Below, piece by piece: positions 16,646-25,309 of a DNA stretch of 48,963 nucleotides; position 1 is the stretch's first letter, and each line of letters starts with the position of its first letter. The translations under genes were made by a program, and so were the position numbers. The notes below the pieces were generated by a model that saw nothing but the letters and a program-made list of their open reading frames with translations, made no database searches and was not told the DNA's origin. This DNA is from Porphyromonadaceae bacterium (GTDB lineage: Bacteria > Bacteroidota > Bacteroidia > Bacteroidales > UBA12481): NCBI GenBank assembly GCA_007280905.1, contig QYQM01000012.1:1-48963 (forward strand), read 5' to 3'.

Positions 16646-17442
16646 CAATGGTTTAAGTGTACTTTACCTGTTTGGGTTAAGGTATGACAACCACTACAGG
16701 ATGGTTTTGTTTTAGGATTGATATTAATGAAGTCATGGGATGGATGGCAATCTATGCAACCGAAACCTTGATGATAGGTCGCAACATAAGAACGGCTGTC
16801 ACCTCCTTGTGGTCCCAAGTTGATGCCGTCGACAATAATTGCAGGGTCACCGCCTTGATCGGCAGGATCATGGCATGAGTTGCAAAGCTTTGTTGCCTGA
16901 ACCGCAAGCGTTGTCTGATCTGGATAAAAATAGGTCGAAGTATCACTACTAGATAAAGAGATAACCTTCTGATAGGCAGCAGGTAATGCCGACACCTTAG
17001 TGTAACCGGCGCTCCATTGCCCATCCAGAAGAGAACCATATTTCGCGAGCTTTGCGGTATTGGTTGCCCCCGGGTCGTGGCATACCTCACACTTCGTTGC
17101 CTTCCAATCGCCTGTGTTCCGCACTGTCCAGGTACCAACCGGTTGACCAATCTGATCCACCGGTGTTACAAAATGAGTCACACCGAGCGAATACTGGAAT
17201 GGAGAGTGACACTTCAAACAATCATCGTTGAGCAACTCAGCGGTGTTGTGATCCACGTTAGTCAAAACATCTGTTGCGGATAGGGCATGAAAATCAATCG
17301 AACTTGCCCATTGACTCTGCTCTGTTGAATGACAGCTTCCACAATTTGCGTTAGCCACGTGAGGATTTTGAGGTTCCGTGTTTTCTTTCTTGCACGAACC
17401 TACTAAAGTAATTAGTGCAAGACCCAGAAATAATTTTTTCAT
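16642..17442 (-). CDS. Hexahaem c-type cytochrome lipoprotein
   Basis: A protein of 266 residues with a lipobox (LITLVGSC, Cys17). Six CxxCH haem-attachment motifs are visible in order: CGSCH, CLKCH, CEVCH, CNSCH, CIDCH and CSGCH. Extra His residues (e.g. HPSHDF and the C-terminal HLNHW) can serve as distal ligands. It is a membrane-anchored multihaem electron carrier on the periplasmic or cell-surface side. The general layout resembles cytochrome c554/NrfB-like carriers, but the redox partner is unknown and no reductase gene is adjacent. Its end meets a dispersed repeat. Confidence 0.85.
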   Translation of the reverse strand: MKKLFLGLALITLVGSCKKENTEPQNPHVANANCGSCHSTEQSQWASSIDFHALSATDVLTNVDHNTAELLNDDCLKCHSPFQYSLGVTHFVTPVDQIGQPVGTWTVRNTGDWKATKCEVCHDPGATNTAKLAKYGSLLDGQWSAGYTKVSALPAAYQKVISLSSSDTSTYFYPDQTTLAVQATKLCNSCHDPADQGGDPAIIVDGINLGPQGGDSRSYVATYHQGFGCIDCHPSHDFININPKTKPSCSGCHTLTQTGKVHLNHW

Positions 17443-17767
17443 GATTATTTGGTTTTTGGAAAAGTTTAAAAATTGACTAATCTTCTTCTACTGATGTTAA
17501 TCACATTGCGCCATGTTAAAGACCAAGCCCATCCATTGTCCTTCAAGCTGCTCATTTAAGCCACTTTTTAGCTGTTATTCAAAGATAGCTTTTTTTGTGT
17601 AAACTTTATTGAGATTTAGCCAGGTCAAATATCTGGAAAGATTGATCCACTTCTTTTCTGATTTGGATTGAAACATCCTTAAGATGCTCTAATTCCAATG
17701 GCTTAAAAACAAAACTTCCAGTTCGAGAACAGCCTACCCTAATGGAAACAGCTACAAACTCGTCTAG
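17443..17767. other. Intergenic region with a 45-bp repeat shared with 30.2 and 37.0 kb
   Basis: Bases about 17550-17596 (CATTTAAGCCACTTTTTAGC, then TTATTCAAAGATAGCTTTTT) match 30149-30195 in the same orientation and 36958-37003 in the opposite one. Nothing else is recognised here. Confidence 0.5.
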
Positions 17768-17959
17768 GGGTCAATTTTCTGCGTTTCGTGCCAAATACGT
17801 GCCAGAAAGGCTAATGGTTTCGCGAAATTCTGGATTGAACCAATTGAGCTCGACTTTGCTCAGGGCATAAAAATTGCTGATCTAAAATTGGCTGAACAGC
17901 TTATTGTGGAACATATTGAATTGATTAAAACAAAGTGGCATGAAGTACATGGTAGCTGA
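17768..17959 (+). pseudogene. DUF4160 gene, C-terminal part only
   Basis: The frame opens after a TAG at 17765. From about 17800 it encodes NGFAKFWIEPIELDF followed by a helix ending in KTKWHEVHGS, typical of the C-terminal half of DUF4160 proteins. The N-terminal half (the MPxVxRxxGxxFFFYSN region) is absent. It is replaced by a TTCGTGCCAAATACGTGCC doublet at 17785-17803 that resembles integrase arm sites seen elsewhere in the window. The stop overlaps the DUF2442 gene by 20 bases. The second copy at 37.7 kb keeps the opposite end. Confidence 0.65.
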
Positions 17960-18185
17960 GTTAATGTTTACCGCCAGTAAAGCCTGGTATGAGAACGGTA
18001 TGGTTTGCGTGTTACTGAATGACAATAGAGAGGTCAGGTTTCCGGTTTTCCTGAACAAAAAAATGAAAAATGCTTCTGTTGAACAGATCAGTGAAATCGA
18101 GATTATATGCGAAGGCACAGGACTTCACTGGCCTCAGCTGGATGAAGACCTTTCTGTAACAGGAATTCCGGAAGGCCGTTTTTAG
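17940..18185 (+). CDS. DUF2442 protein, copy 1
   Basis: Eighty-one residues with the DUF2442 signature near the C-terminus (GTGLHWPQLDEDLSVTGI). DUF2442 genes are often found overlapping DUF4160 genes, as here, and such pairs have been suspected to be toxin-antitoxin-like; that is unproven. This copy and the one at 37738-37983 differ at only about five residues and share about 60-70 bases of 3' flank. It starts at the ATG inside the end of the DUF4160 frame. Confidence 0.8.
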   Translation: MKYMVAELMFTASKAWYENGMVCVLLNDNREVRFPVFLNKKMKNASVEQISEIEIICEGTGLHWPQLDEDLSVTGIPEGRF

Positions 18186-18240
18186 AAGACATACTGGCCT
18201 TCTATGGGAGAACCGAACCAGACTGGAGAAGACAGAGCAA

Positions 18241-18343
18241 CTGCCAACCTCAGCCGATAAAATCTGCCCGGGGAATATTTTCACTCAGTCAGTTGTGGTC
18301 ATACCGACCAGCGATGGTTGAAACTTTTTCCGTCTTGTCCATG
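18241..18343 (+). repeat. Dispersed repeat, near full copy
   Basis: Starts CTGCCAACCTCAGCCGATAA and ends GGTTGAAACTTTTTCCGTCT followed by TGTCCA. The middle is more diverged than in the 30339 copy. It immediately follows the DUF2442 3' flank. Confidence 0.7.
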
Positions 18344-18481
18344 AATACCGCGGATGATCAGAAATTCTCCGAAAAAAAGCCTGTAAGGCTCTAATAGGAT
18401 CTGACATGAACTCGGCGAGGATTTCAAAATTCATATCTTTAGTCCTGATTTAAGGAATACGAATGCGGTAATAACAATTTG

Positions 18482-19048
18482 ATGTTAGAGGAGAAGTATT
18501 TACTTGAAGAACTAAGGCGAGGAAACAAAGCTGCTTTCACGTTACTCTTCCATAAGTACTACAAGGATTTGGTAATATTCGGGGGTAATTTCCTACATGA
18601 TAAGGGTCGTTGCGAAGATATTGTTCAAGACATCTTTTTGAAATTATGGACCAATCATGAAGAATTTGAGATTGACTCATCATTAAAATCGTTTATGCTT
18701 CGGTCGGTACAAAACAGTTGTTTGGATGAGCTCAGGCACAGAAAGGTAGTGCGTGAGCACGAGTCTTACTCGGAATGGGTTGATTTTACCGACAACAATG
18801 ATACAGAAAATTATATCCTATATTCTGATTTAAAAAGCAGTTTGGATGAGGCATTAAACAAGTTGCCCGAGGTATGTCGTGAAGCTTTTCAAATGAACCG
18901 GTTTGAAGGATTAAAGTACAAAGAGATAGCTGAGCGGTTGAATGTGTCAGAACGAACCATTGAAGTACGTATTGGTAAGGCCATTGGATTGCTTCGACAT
19001 TACTTGAAAGCGTTTTTTGTGACTTTCATCGCGTTACTATGGTCATGA
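18482..19048 (+). CDS. ECF-type RNA polymerase sigma-70 factor
   Basis: A protein of 188 residues from the ATG at 18482. Region 2 is visible in AFTLLFHKYYKDLVIFGGNF and DIVQDIFLKLWTNHEEF. Region 4 is a helix-turn-helix in LPEVCREAFQMNRFEGLKYKEIAERLNVSERTIEV. This is the Bacteroidota ECF group that activates SusC/SusD transport loci. The C-terminus carries a hydrophobic stretch (AFFVTFIALLWS), common in this group. With the FecR gene 64 bases downstream it forms the usual regulatory couple, so it very probably drives the SusC gene. Confidence 0.92.
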   Translation: MLEEKYLLEELRRGNKAAFTLLFHKYYKDLVIFGGNFLHDKGRCEDIVQDIFLKLWTNHEEFEIDSSLKSFMLRSVQNSCLDELRHRKVVREHESYSEWVDFTDNNDTENYILYSDLKSSLDEALNKLPEVCREAFQMNRFEGLKYKEIAERLNVSERTIEVRIGKAIGLLRHYLKAFFVTFIALLWS

Positions 19049-19112
19049 AATTTTACAATTTAATGTGGGATTTGATAATTAAAACGTCTTATCTGTACAC
19101 AGAAGAATAGAT

Positions 19113-20138
19113 ATGCAAGAAAAACAACATATTGCAGAATTAATAGCCAAGCTTTTATCGGGGAACATATTGCCTGATGAAAAAAAGACTTTAATCGCGT
19201 GGTTAAGCGAAAGTGCTGAGAATAAAGCATATCTTGAACAGTTGAGAAATATCTGGCAAGTTTCGAATCCAGCTTTCCTCCCAGAGGATATTGATGTTGA
19301 AAAAGCACGGTTAAGGTTAATGCGTAAAATTGATGGAGAGTTTTGGAATGCAAGACCATTTATTATCTGGGGACAGCGTATAGCAGCAGTACTAATTATT
19401 CCTTTAATTTTGCTGGTAGCTTATCAATTTTATAAAGGCACTCATCAGGATTCAGAAACAGCCTGTCAAGAAATTCTCTCACCATATGGTATGCATTCCA
19501 AAATTACCTTACCGGATGGATCTTCTGTTTGGCTAAACTCGGGAAGTCAACTTAGATTTCCGGTTAAATTTAACGGACAGAAAAGGAAAGTTGCTTTGAC
19601 GGGGGAAGCATTTTTTCAAGTTCAATCTGACAAAAGACACCCGTTTATCGTTGAAACAAAAAAAATCAGAGTGGAGGCAACTGGAACCGCCTTCAATGTT
19701 GAAGCTTATTCAAACGATTCAATAACAGCCGTAACATTGTTAGAGGGAATCGTTGATGTGATAACCAGCGATAAGAAACAGGAGAAATTACATCCCAATC
19801 AACGAGTAGTGTTCAAAGCATCTACCCCTGGATATGTATTAAATAATGTGAATGCAAAATATTGGTGTCTCTGGAAGGATGGAATTCTGGCGTTTAGAAA
19901 TGAACCGCTGAAGGATGTATTCAAACGCATAGGACGAACCTTCAATGTTGATATTGTTGTAAAAGATACAGACGTGGGCCAGCAGCTCTACAGAGCGACC
20001 TTTGAGGAGGAATCGTTGGAGGAGATTCTGCGCTTATTGAAATTATCTGCGCCCATTAGGTATAAACGCTTCGGCCGGGAACAACAAGAAGGCAATTTGT
20101 TTAACAAAGACAGAATTGAAGTGTATAGCGCAAAGTAA
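19113..20138 (+). CDS. FecR-family anti-sigma factor
   Basis: A protein of 341 residues. The cytoplasmic N-terminus of about 85 residues should bind the sigma factor. One transmembrane helix lies at about 88-108 (RIAAVLIIPLILLVAYQF). The periplasmic FecR domain begins at PYGMHSKITLPDGSSVWLNSGS and contains RKVALTGEAFFQV and FIVETKKIRVEATGTAFNVEAY. A C-terminal STN-like segment follows. It should read the state of the TonB-linked transporter and release the sigma factor. Confidence 0.92.
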   Translation: MQEKQHIAELIAKLLSGNILPDEKKTLIAWLSESAENKAYLEQLRNIWQVSNPAFLPEDIDVEKARLRLMRKIDGEFWNARPFIIWGQRIAAVLIIPLILLVAYQFYKGTHQDSETACQEILSPYGMHSKITLPDGSSVWLNSGSQLRFPVKFNGQKRKVALTGEAFFQVQSDKRHPFIVETKKIRVEATGTAFNVEAYSNDSITAVTLLEGIVDVITSDKKQEKLHPNQRVVFKASTPGYVLNNVNAKYWCLWKDGILAFRNEPLKDVFKRIGRTFNVDIVVKDTDVGQQLYRATFEEESLEEILRLLKLSAPIRYKRFGREQQEGNLFNKDRIEVYSAK

Positions 20139-20289
20139 GAAAAGGCTGCGAATTGCGTGTATATATTACTGTTGGACATTGCTGCCCTATCTTATCCGAC
20201 AATCATATCATTTTTTATGTGGGGTTTTTCTTTAGAAACGTCTTCATTTTATAATGTAGTAAACTTTATAACTAACCATTTATAAACGT

Positions 20290-23200
20290 ATGAAATCACC
20301 AACCAGAAATGAAATCAAGTTAAACCGAAAATCAGGCAGTTGGAAAATAATCCTGCGGTTCTGCCTGATTTTCACGGTCATTAGCCTTGTTCAATTTACA
20401 AGTGCTAAAGTATCTGCGCAATCCTCCAATATCAGCCTGGATTTGAAAAATGTTTCAATTGAAGAGGTTTTGAATAATATCGAATCCAAAACCGTATACC
20501 GTTTTTTGTATAACAAACAATTAGTTGATGTAAGTCGAAAGGTCACAGTTGTTTGTAAGAAGAAAAAGGTAACCCAGGTGTTAAGTGAAATTTTTAAAGA
20601 TAGTGGTGTTGATTTCAGCATAAACGGGAAGCAAATTGTGCTTAGTGTAGTGCAAAAGGCAAATTCGCAACCCCAAATTAAAGTATCAGGAACAGTAAAG
20701 AGTATTTCAGGAGAAGCCATAATTGGTGCCACGATAGTTGTTAAAGGAACCCAGATAGGCACAACTTCAGATCATGTTGGCCAATTTTCTTTTGAAATAC
20801 CTGAGAAATCTACCTTGTCAATTTCCTGCGTAGGATATAAAAAGCTTGAATATATTGTTGGTAACCAAAGATATCTGGATATAATCCTGGAAGAGGATTT
20901 CAAAGTTCTGGAAGAAGTAGTGATAACGGCCTTTGGTATTAAGCGCGAAGAAAAAGCTCTTGGATACGCCGTTCAAAAGGTTTCAGGGACAGGCCTTCAA
21001 ACCGTTAAAGGAGTTGATATGGGAACATCCCTTACAGGAAAGATCGCCGGGTTAATGGTCAAAAACAGTACTGAATTTGCTGAAGCCCCTGAAATTCAAA
21101 TACGTGGAGAATATCCTCTTTTGGTGATCGATGGGGTTCCTTATGGCAACATGACGTTACGGGATATTCCGTCGGATGATATAGAGAATTTAAGCGTATT
21201 GAAAGGGGCAACTGCCTCGGCGCTGTATGGATATCGCGGAGCCAGCGGGGCCATTATCATAACCACTAAAAAGGGAAATGCCTATAAAGGTTTGTCGGTA
21301 ACTGTTAACAGCGGCACGATGTATACAGCCGGATTTCTGGCTATTCCCGAAATACAGTCTACTTATGGACGTGTAGTAAACACCGCAACGAATACATATT
21401 CAACCGGAGGAGATGGTTCATGGGGTGTACCAATGGATGGACGTGAAGTTATACAATGGGATCCGATATCAAAATCTTTTCAGGCAATGCCCTATTTGCC
21501 GAGAGGCAAAGATAATTTCAAGAATTTTTTGGAACAGGGTTATGTGCTGAATAATAATATAAATGTGGTTCAGCAAGGTGAATTTGGCAGTTTTCGGACT
21601 TCGGCCACCTGGGTAAACAATAAGGGACAATATCCGAATTCCATGTTTAACAAATTTACTTACAGCATGGGTGGAGATATGAAAATCAATAAATTCACCC
21701 TATCGTCCAATATGTCATTCAACAAGCAAACCTCACCCCATATAGGATTCAGCGGATATACAAGCTATGATCCCATGTATACCATGCTCGTTTGGTCCGC
21801 TCCCGACTATGATATTAAGGACTATAAAGACTACTGGCTGGTGCCTAACGAATCACAAAACAATAGTTACACCGACTCAGGTAATAATCCATATTTTGAC
21901 AGGTACGAAAGAACCCATAGTCTAAACAAAGACATTTTGAATGGTACGTTGGCATTAAGTTATGATATAAGTTCATGGTTTAAACTAACCTTACGCTCAG
22001 GTTTTGATACCTATAGCGACCGTCAGGATATTAAGGTTTCTAAAGGCTCATTGATTAGTGCAGGATCTGCTACGGTGATACCCAATGGATCCCAAATCTG
22101 GGGGGAATCTGCCAATGGTTCATTTAATACAGGACTCAGCAGGGGCTACAGCCTCAATAATGATGCACTGTTATCTGGCAATAAAACGTTAGGTAAATTT
22201 GGCGTTGACGGCTTACTGGGTGGAACAATTTTTTACAAGCAAGATGAAGGAGTTGAAGCCTGGACAAGAGATGGACTCTCGATTCCTGGCTACTACTCTC
22301 TTAACGCATCAGTAAGTCCGGCAGGTGTTGATTCAAGAATTTACCGGCAAGAAGTAAACAGTTTATTCGGGCGCTTAGCATTGTCGTGGAACAGGTTAAT
22401 TTATGCAGAAGGCACATTGCGCAACGACTGGAGCTCTACCTTATCCCTATCAACTCGCTCCTACCTTTATCCGTCTATTTCAGGAAGTTTTGTTGCTTCT
22501 GAATTATTGCCAAAGTACGACTGGTTATCCTTTTGGAAAATCCGAAGCTCGTGGACTTCTTCAAAAACACCTGCCGGCATTTACGAAATAAACTCTGTTT
22601 ATTCAATCACCAACAATGCATGGGGTTCTTTATCATCAGCATCCTATCCGAATACTATTCGGGGTACAGATGTTCATCCTGAAAGCAGTTCCACTTTCGA
22701 GACCGGAACAGCTATTAACTTATTTAAAAACAGAGCCTCGGCCGATATATCCTACTATTCAAAAAGGATGTATGATGCATTGAAATCAACAGGAATCAGC
22801 TCTGCTTCAGGTTATTCATACAACTACATCAATATTGATGAAGAAGTTACCCGGAAAGGGATGGAAATTTCAGCCAATGTATCACCGGTTAAAACCAAAG
22901 ACTGGCAATGCGATATTTCGGTAAACTGGTCGAAATATGCCCGCTATTATACCAAACTGGATTCAGTTTACTCCGAAGATAAACCCTGGGTAAAATTAGG
23001 TGAAAGAGCTGACAGCTACATACTATATGATTATCAAAAAGATCCGGATGGCAATATTATTCACAGCAATGGATTACCTCTCTATTCAGCTTACGAATCA
23101 AACTTTGGATACTACGATCCGGATTGGATCTGGGGTGTCAATACCAAACTAAGGTTTAAAGACTTTGAATTTAATATTTCGTTTGATGGACGAGTGGGTG

Positions 23201-23709
23201 GATTAGCTTCAACAACCACCGAAATGTACATGTGGCGGGCAGGTTCACATCCATCATCGCTTGTACCGGAACGCTACCTGGATGCCACTGTACCCGGATC
23301 AAAAAACTATATAGGCCAAGGTGTTAAAGTCGTGTCCGGATCTGCGACTTATGACACTTATGGCAACATCACGAGCGACACCAGGGTATATGCCCCAAAT
23401 GATGAGGCTGTTACATATGAAACTTATACAAATACCCTGCACAAAGGTACAGCCTGGGGGGGGGCATCTTCGCCGCTTGATGTGTATACAACTTCATTTT
23501 TCAAAATACGGGAAATGTCTTTAACCTACAACTTGCCCAAAGAATTCTGTACCAGGTTTTATTCAAAAGGAGTTTCAGTTTCGGTGGTAGGTCAAAATGT
23601 ATTTTTATGGGCCAAACAATTTAAGTATTCCGATCCCGATGGAGGTTATGAGAATTTCAGCGATCCTTCTTTGCGCTACCTCGGTTTTAATTTGAAAGTT
23701 ACTTTTTAA
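20290..23709 (+). CDS. SusC/RagA-type TonB-linked outer-membrane transporter
   Basis: A protein of 1139 residues. A signal helix lies at about 22-43. An STN domain lies at about 48-115 (LDLKNVSIEEVLNNIESKTV), which allows signalling to FecR. A carboxypeptidase-regulatory-like domain at about 130-215 contains GEAIIGATIVVKGTQIGTTS. The plug carries the family signature EEVVITAFGIKREEKALGYA and GATASALYGYRGASGAIIIT. A long beta-barrel ends in aromatic FNLKVTF. It imports oligosaccharides or other large nutrients with SusD as lid. The substrate is not readable; nearby GH29 and lectin-like genes hint at fucose-containing glycans. Confidence 0.95.
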   Translation: MKSPTRNEIKLNRKSGSWKIILRFCLIFTVISLVQFTSAKVSAQSSNISLDLKNVSIEEVLNNIESKTVYRFLYNKQLVDVSRKVTVVCKKKKVTQVLSEIFKDSGVDFSINGKQIVLSVVQKANSQPQIKVSGTVKSISGEAIIGATIVVKGTQIGTTSDHVGQFSFEIPEKSTLSISCVGYKKLEYIVGNQRYLDIILEEDFKVLEEVVITAFGIKREEKALGYAVQKVSGTGLQTVKGVDMGTSLTGKIAGLMVKNSTEFAEAPEIQIRGEYPLLVIDGVPYGNMTLRDIPSDDIENLSVLKGATASALYGYRGASGAIIITTKKGNAYKGLSVTVNSGTMYTAGFLAIPEIQSTYGRVVNTATNTYSTGGDGSWGVPMDGREVIQWDPISKSFQAMPYLPRGKDNFKNFLEQGYVLNNNINVVQQGEFGSFRTSATWVNNKGQYPNSMFNKFTYSMGGDMKINKFTLSSNMSFNKQTSPHIGFSGYTSYDPMYTMLVWSAPDYDIKDYKDYWLVPNESQNNSYTDSGNNPYFDRYERTHSLNKDILNGTLALSYDISSWFKLTLRSGFDTYSDRQDIKVSKGSLISAGSATVIPNGSQIWGESANGSFNTGLSRGYSLNNDALLSGNKTLGKFGVDGLLGGTIFYKQDEGVEAWTRDGLSIPGYYSLNASVSPAGVDSRIYRQEVNSLFGRLALSWNRLIYAEGTLRNDWSSTLSLSTRSYLYPSISGSFVASELLPKYDWLSFWKIRSSWTSSKTPAGIYEINSVYSITNNAWGSLSSASYPNTIRGTDVHPESSSTFETGTAINLFKNRASADISYYSKRMYDALKSTGISSASGYSYNYINIDEEVTRKGMEISANVSPVKTKDWQCDISVNWSKYARYYTKLDSVYSEDKPWVKLGERADSYILYDYQKDPDGNIIHSNGLPLYSAYESNFGYYDPDWIWGVNTKLRFKDFEFNISFDGRVGGLASTTTEMYMWRAGSHPSSLVPERYLDATVPGSKNYIGQGVKVVSGSATYDTYGNITSDTRVYAPNDEAVTYETYTNTLHKGTAWGGASSPLDVYTTSFFKIREMSLTYNLPKEFCTRFYSKGVSVSVVGQNVFLWAKQFKYSDPDGGYENFSDPSLRYLGFNLKVTF

Positions 23710-23720
23710 TACATCTATCT

Positions 23721-25250
23721 ATGAAAAAGATATATAATTCCTTTAAAATAGTATTTCTCCTCATCCTTTCCCTGCTTGTCAGCTGCAGTAAATTTGAGGA
23801 TATAAACACTAACCCGGATGCGACTACTCAGGTAAGTTCATCTCTGTTGTGTACAAATGTAGTTTTGAGCATTGCCAGATTTAGCGGCCGGGATGCAAAA
23901 AGTTACCTTACTGACAATGCTTTACCCAAATACATTGGTTATGCCAATGAAGGTCAGATGGGTGCACAATACAACAGCATCGGAAGCAGCAGTTTTGAAG
24001 CAATGACCATTCTTCCTGATATTGATAAAATGTTGGAATATGCGAAAGGAAGCGTCCTGGAAGACTCTTACAAAGGTGTGGCCCATTTCGCAAGAGCCTA
24101 TATGTTTTTCAGGCTGACAATGGAAATGGGTGATATCCCCTATAGCGAATCCAACCTGGGTGCAACCGGAAATTATCGGCCCAAATACGATAGACAGGAA
24201 GAAATATTAATAGGAATATTGAATGAGCTTAAAGCTGCAGATACATCTTTTGCAAATGGCAGAACATTCTCAGGCGATCCGACACCCTATAACGGTAATC
24301 CTGCCAAATGGCAAAAGGCAACCAATGCACTTGCGCTTAAAATATTGATGACTTTAAGTAAAAAAGAGGGCGTTGCGTCATTAGAGGTAAAAAAACGATT
24401 TCAGGAAATTGTTGCAGCCGGTAATTTGATGGAATCAACGACCGGTTTCTTCGGGCTCAATTATTCAACCCAGAACAAACATCCATTATCGGGTACCAGC
24501 AACCTGTTTACCAGCAGGACTATCATCAGTTCTTTACTCATCAACAATTTAAAAAAATTAAATGACCGGCGCATGTTTTATTATGCGGAACCGGCAGGTG
24601 CAAAGATTTCAGCAGGTAAAACACAATCGGACACAGCCGCCTACGTTGGTGTTGATGTTTCTATGGATTATGCAAGTATGAATACCGGGCACAGTGCAAA
24701 TGCATACTCGTTGCTCAATAAACGTTACTTAACCGAAGCTGCCTGTGAACCCAGGATGTTGCTGACTTTTGCAGAACAACAGTTGATTATTGCCGAAGCA
24801 ATAGTTCGGGGGTGGATTACGACCGGAACTGCCCAAACATATTACCAGGAAGGAGTAAAATCGGCTCTTGCTTCAATTATGGCAACTAAATCGACTTACG
24901 CGCATACGAAAGTAATTGATCAAGTATATATTAATGGATATTTCACAGGTGAGGCCGCTTTCAAAGCTACAGAAGATGAACAATTGAAGCAAATCTGGAT
25001 GCAGCGTTATATTCTAAACTTTATGCAGGATGCCCAATACAGCTATTTTGAATATCGAAGAAATGGATATCCTGAATTTCCGATCAATCCAGCCACAAGT
25101 TTGAATGAAAACAACAAAAATGGTCTGCCCTTGCGGTGGTTATATCCGGGTTCGGAAACCGATTATAACCGTGAAAATCTTGTTGATGCATTGAACAATC
25201 AATATGACGGCTACGATGAAATAAATAAAGTAATGTGGTTATTAAAATAA
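23721..25250 (+). CDS. SusD/RagB-type nutrient-binding lipoprotein
   Basis: A protein of 509 residues with a lipobox (LLSLLVSC, then SKFEDINTNPD, a typical SusD start). Helical TPR-like core segments include SVLEDSYKGVAHFARAYMFF, and the C-terminal half carries AEQQLIIAEAIVRGW and the closing WMQRYILNFMQ. It appears closer to the SusD-like_2 subgroup than to classical SusD. It starts 11 bases after susC and forms the lid of the same complex on the cell surface. Confidence 0.93.
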   Translation: MKKIYNSFKIVFLLILSLLVSCSKFEDINTNPDATTQVSSSLLCTNVVLSIARFSGRDAKSYLTDNALPKYIGYANEGQMGAQYNSIGSSSFEAMTILPDIDKMLEYAKGSVLEDSYKGVAHFARAYMFFRLTMEMGDIPYSESNLGATGNYRPKYDRQEEILIGILNELKAADTSFANGRTFSGDPTPYNGNPAKWQKATNALALKILMTLSKKEGVASLEVKKRFQEIVAAGNLMESTTGFFGLNYSTQNKHPLSGTSNLFTSRTIISSLLINNLKKLNDRRMFYYAEPAGAKISAGKTQSDTAAYVGVDVSMDYASMNTGHSANAYSLLNKRYLTEAACEPRMLLTFAEQQLIIAEAIVRGWITTGTAQTYYQEGVKSALASIMATKSTYAHTKVIDQVYINGYFTGEAAFKATEDEQLKQIWMQRYILNFMQDAQYSYFEYRRNGYPEFPINPATSLNENNKNGLPLRWLYPGSETDYNRENLVDALNNQYDGYDEINKVMWLLK

Positions 25251-25309
25251 ACGGCAGTAAAAAAGATAATTTCTAAATTTTCCTAAATTCTATAATAAAA
25301 TTCAATACT

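Noticed and set aside
17940-18185. Calling DUF4160-DUF2442 an established toxin-antitoxin system
   Set aside because: The families co-occur, but I know of no firm proof of toxicity and both DUF4160 copies here are broken; kept only as a hypothesis.
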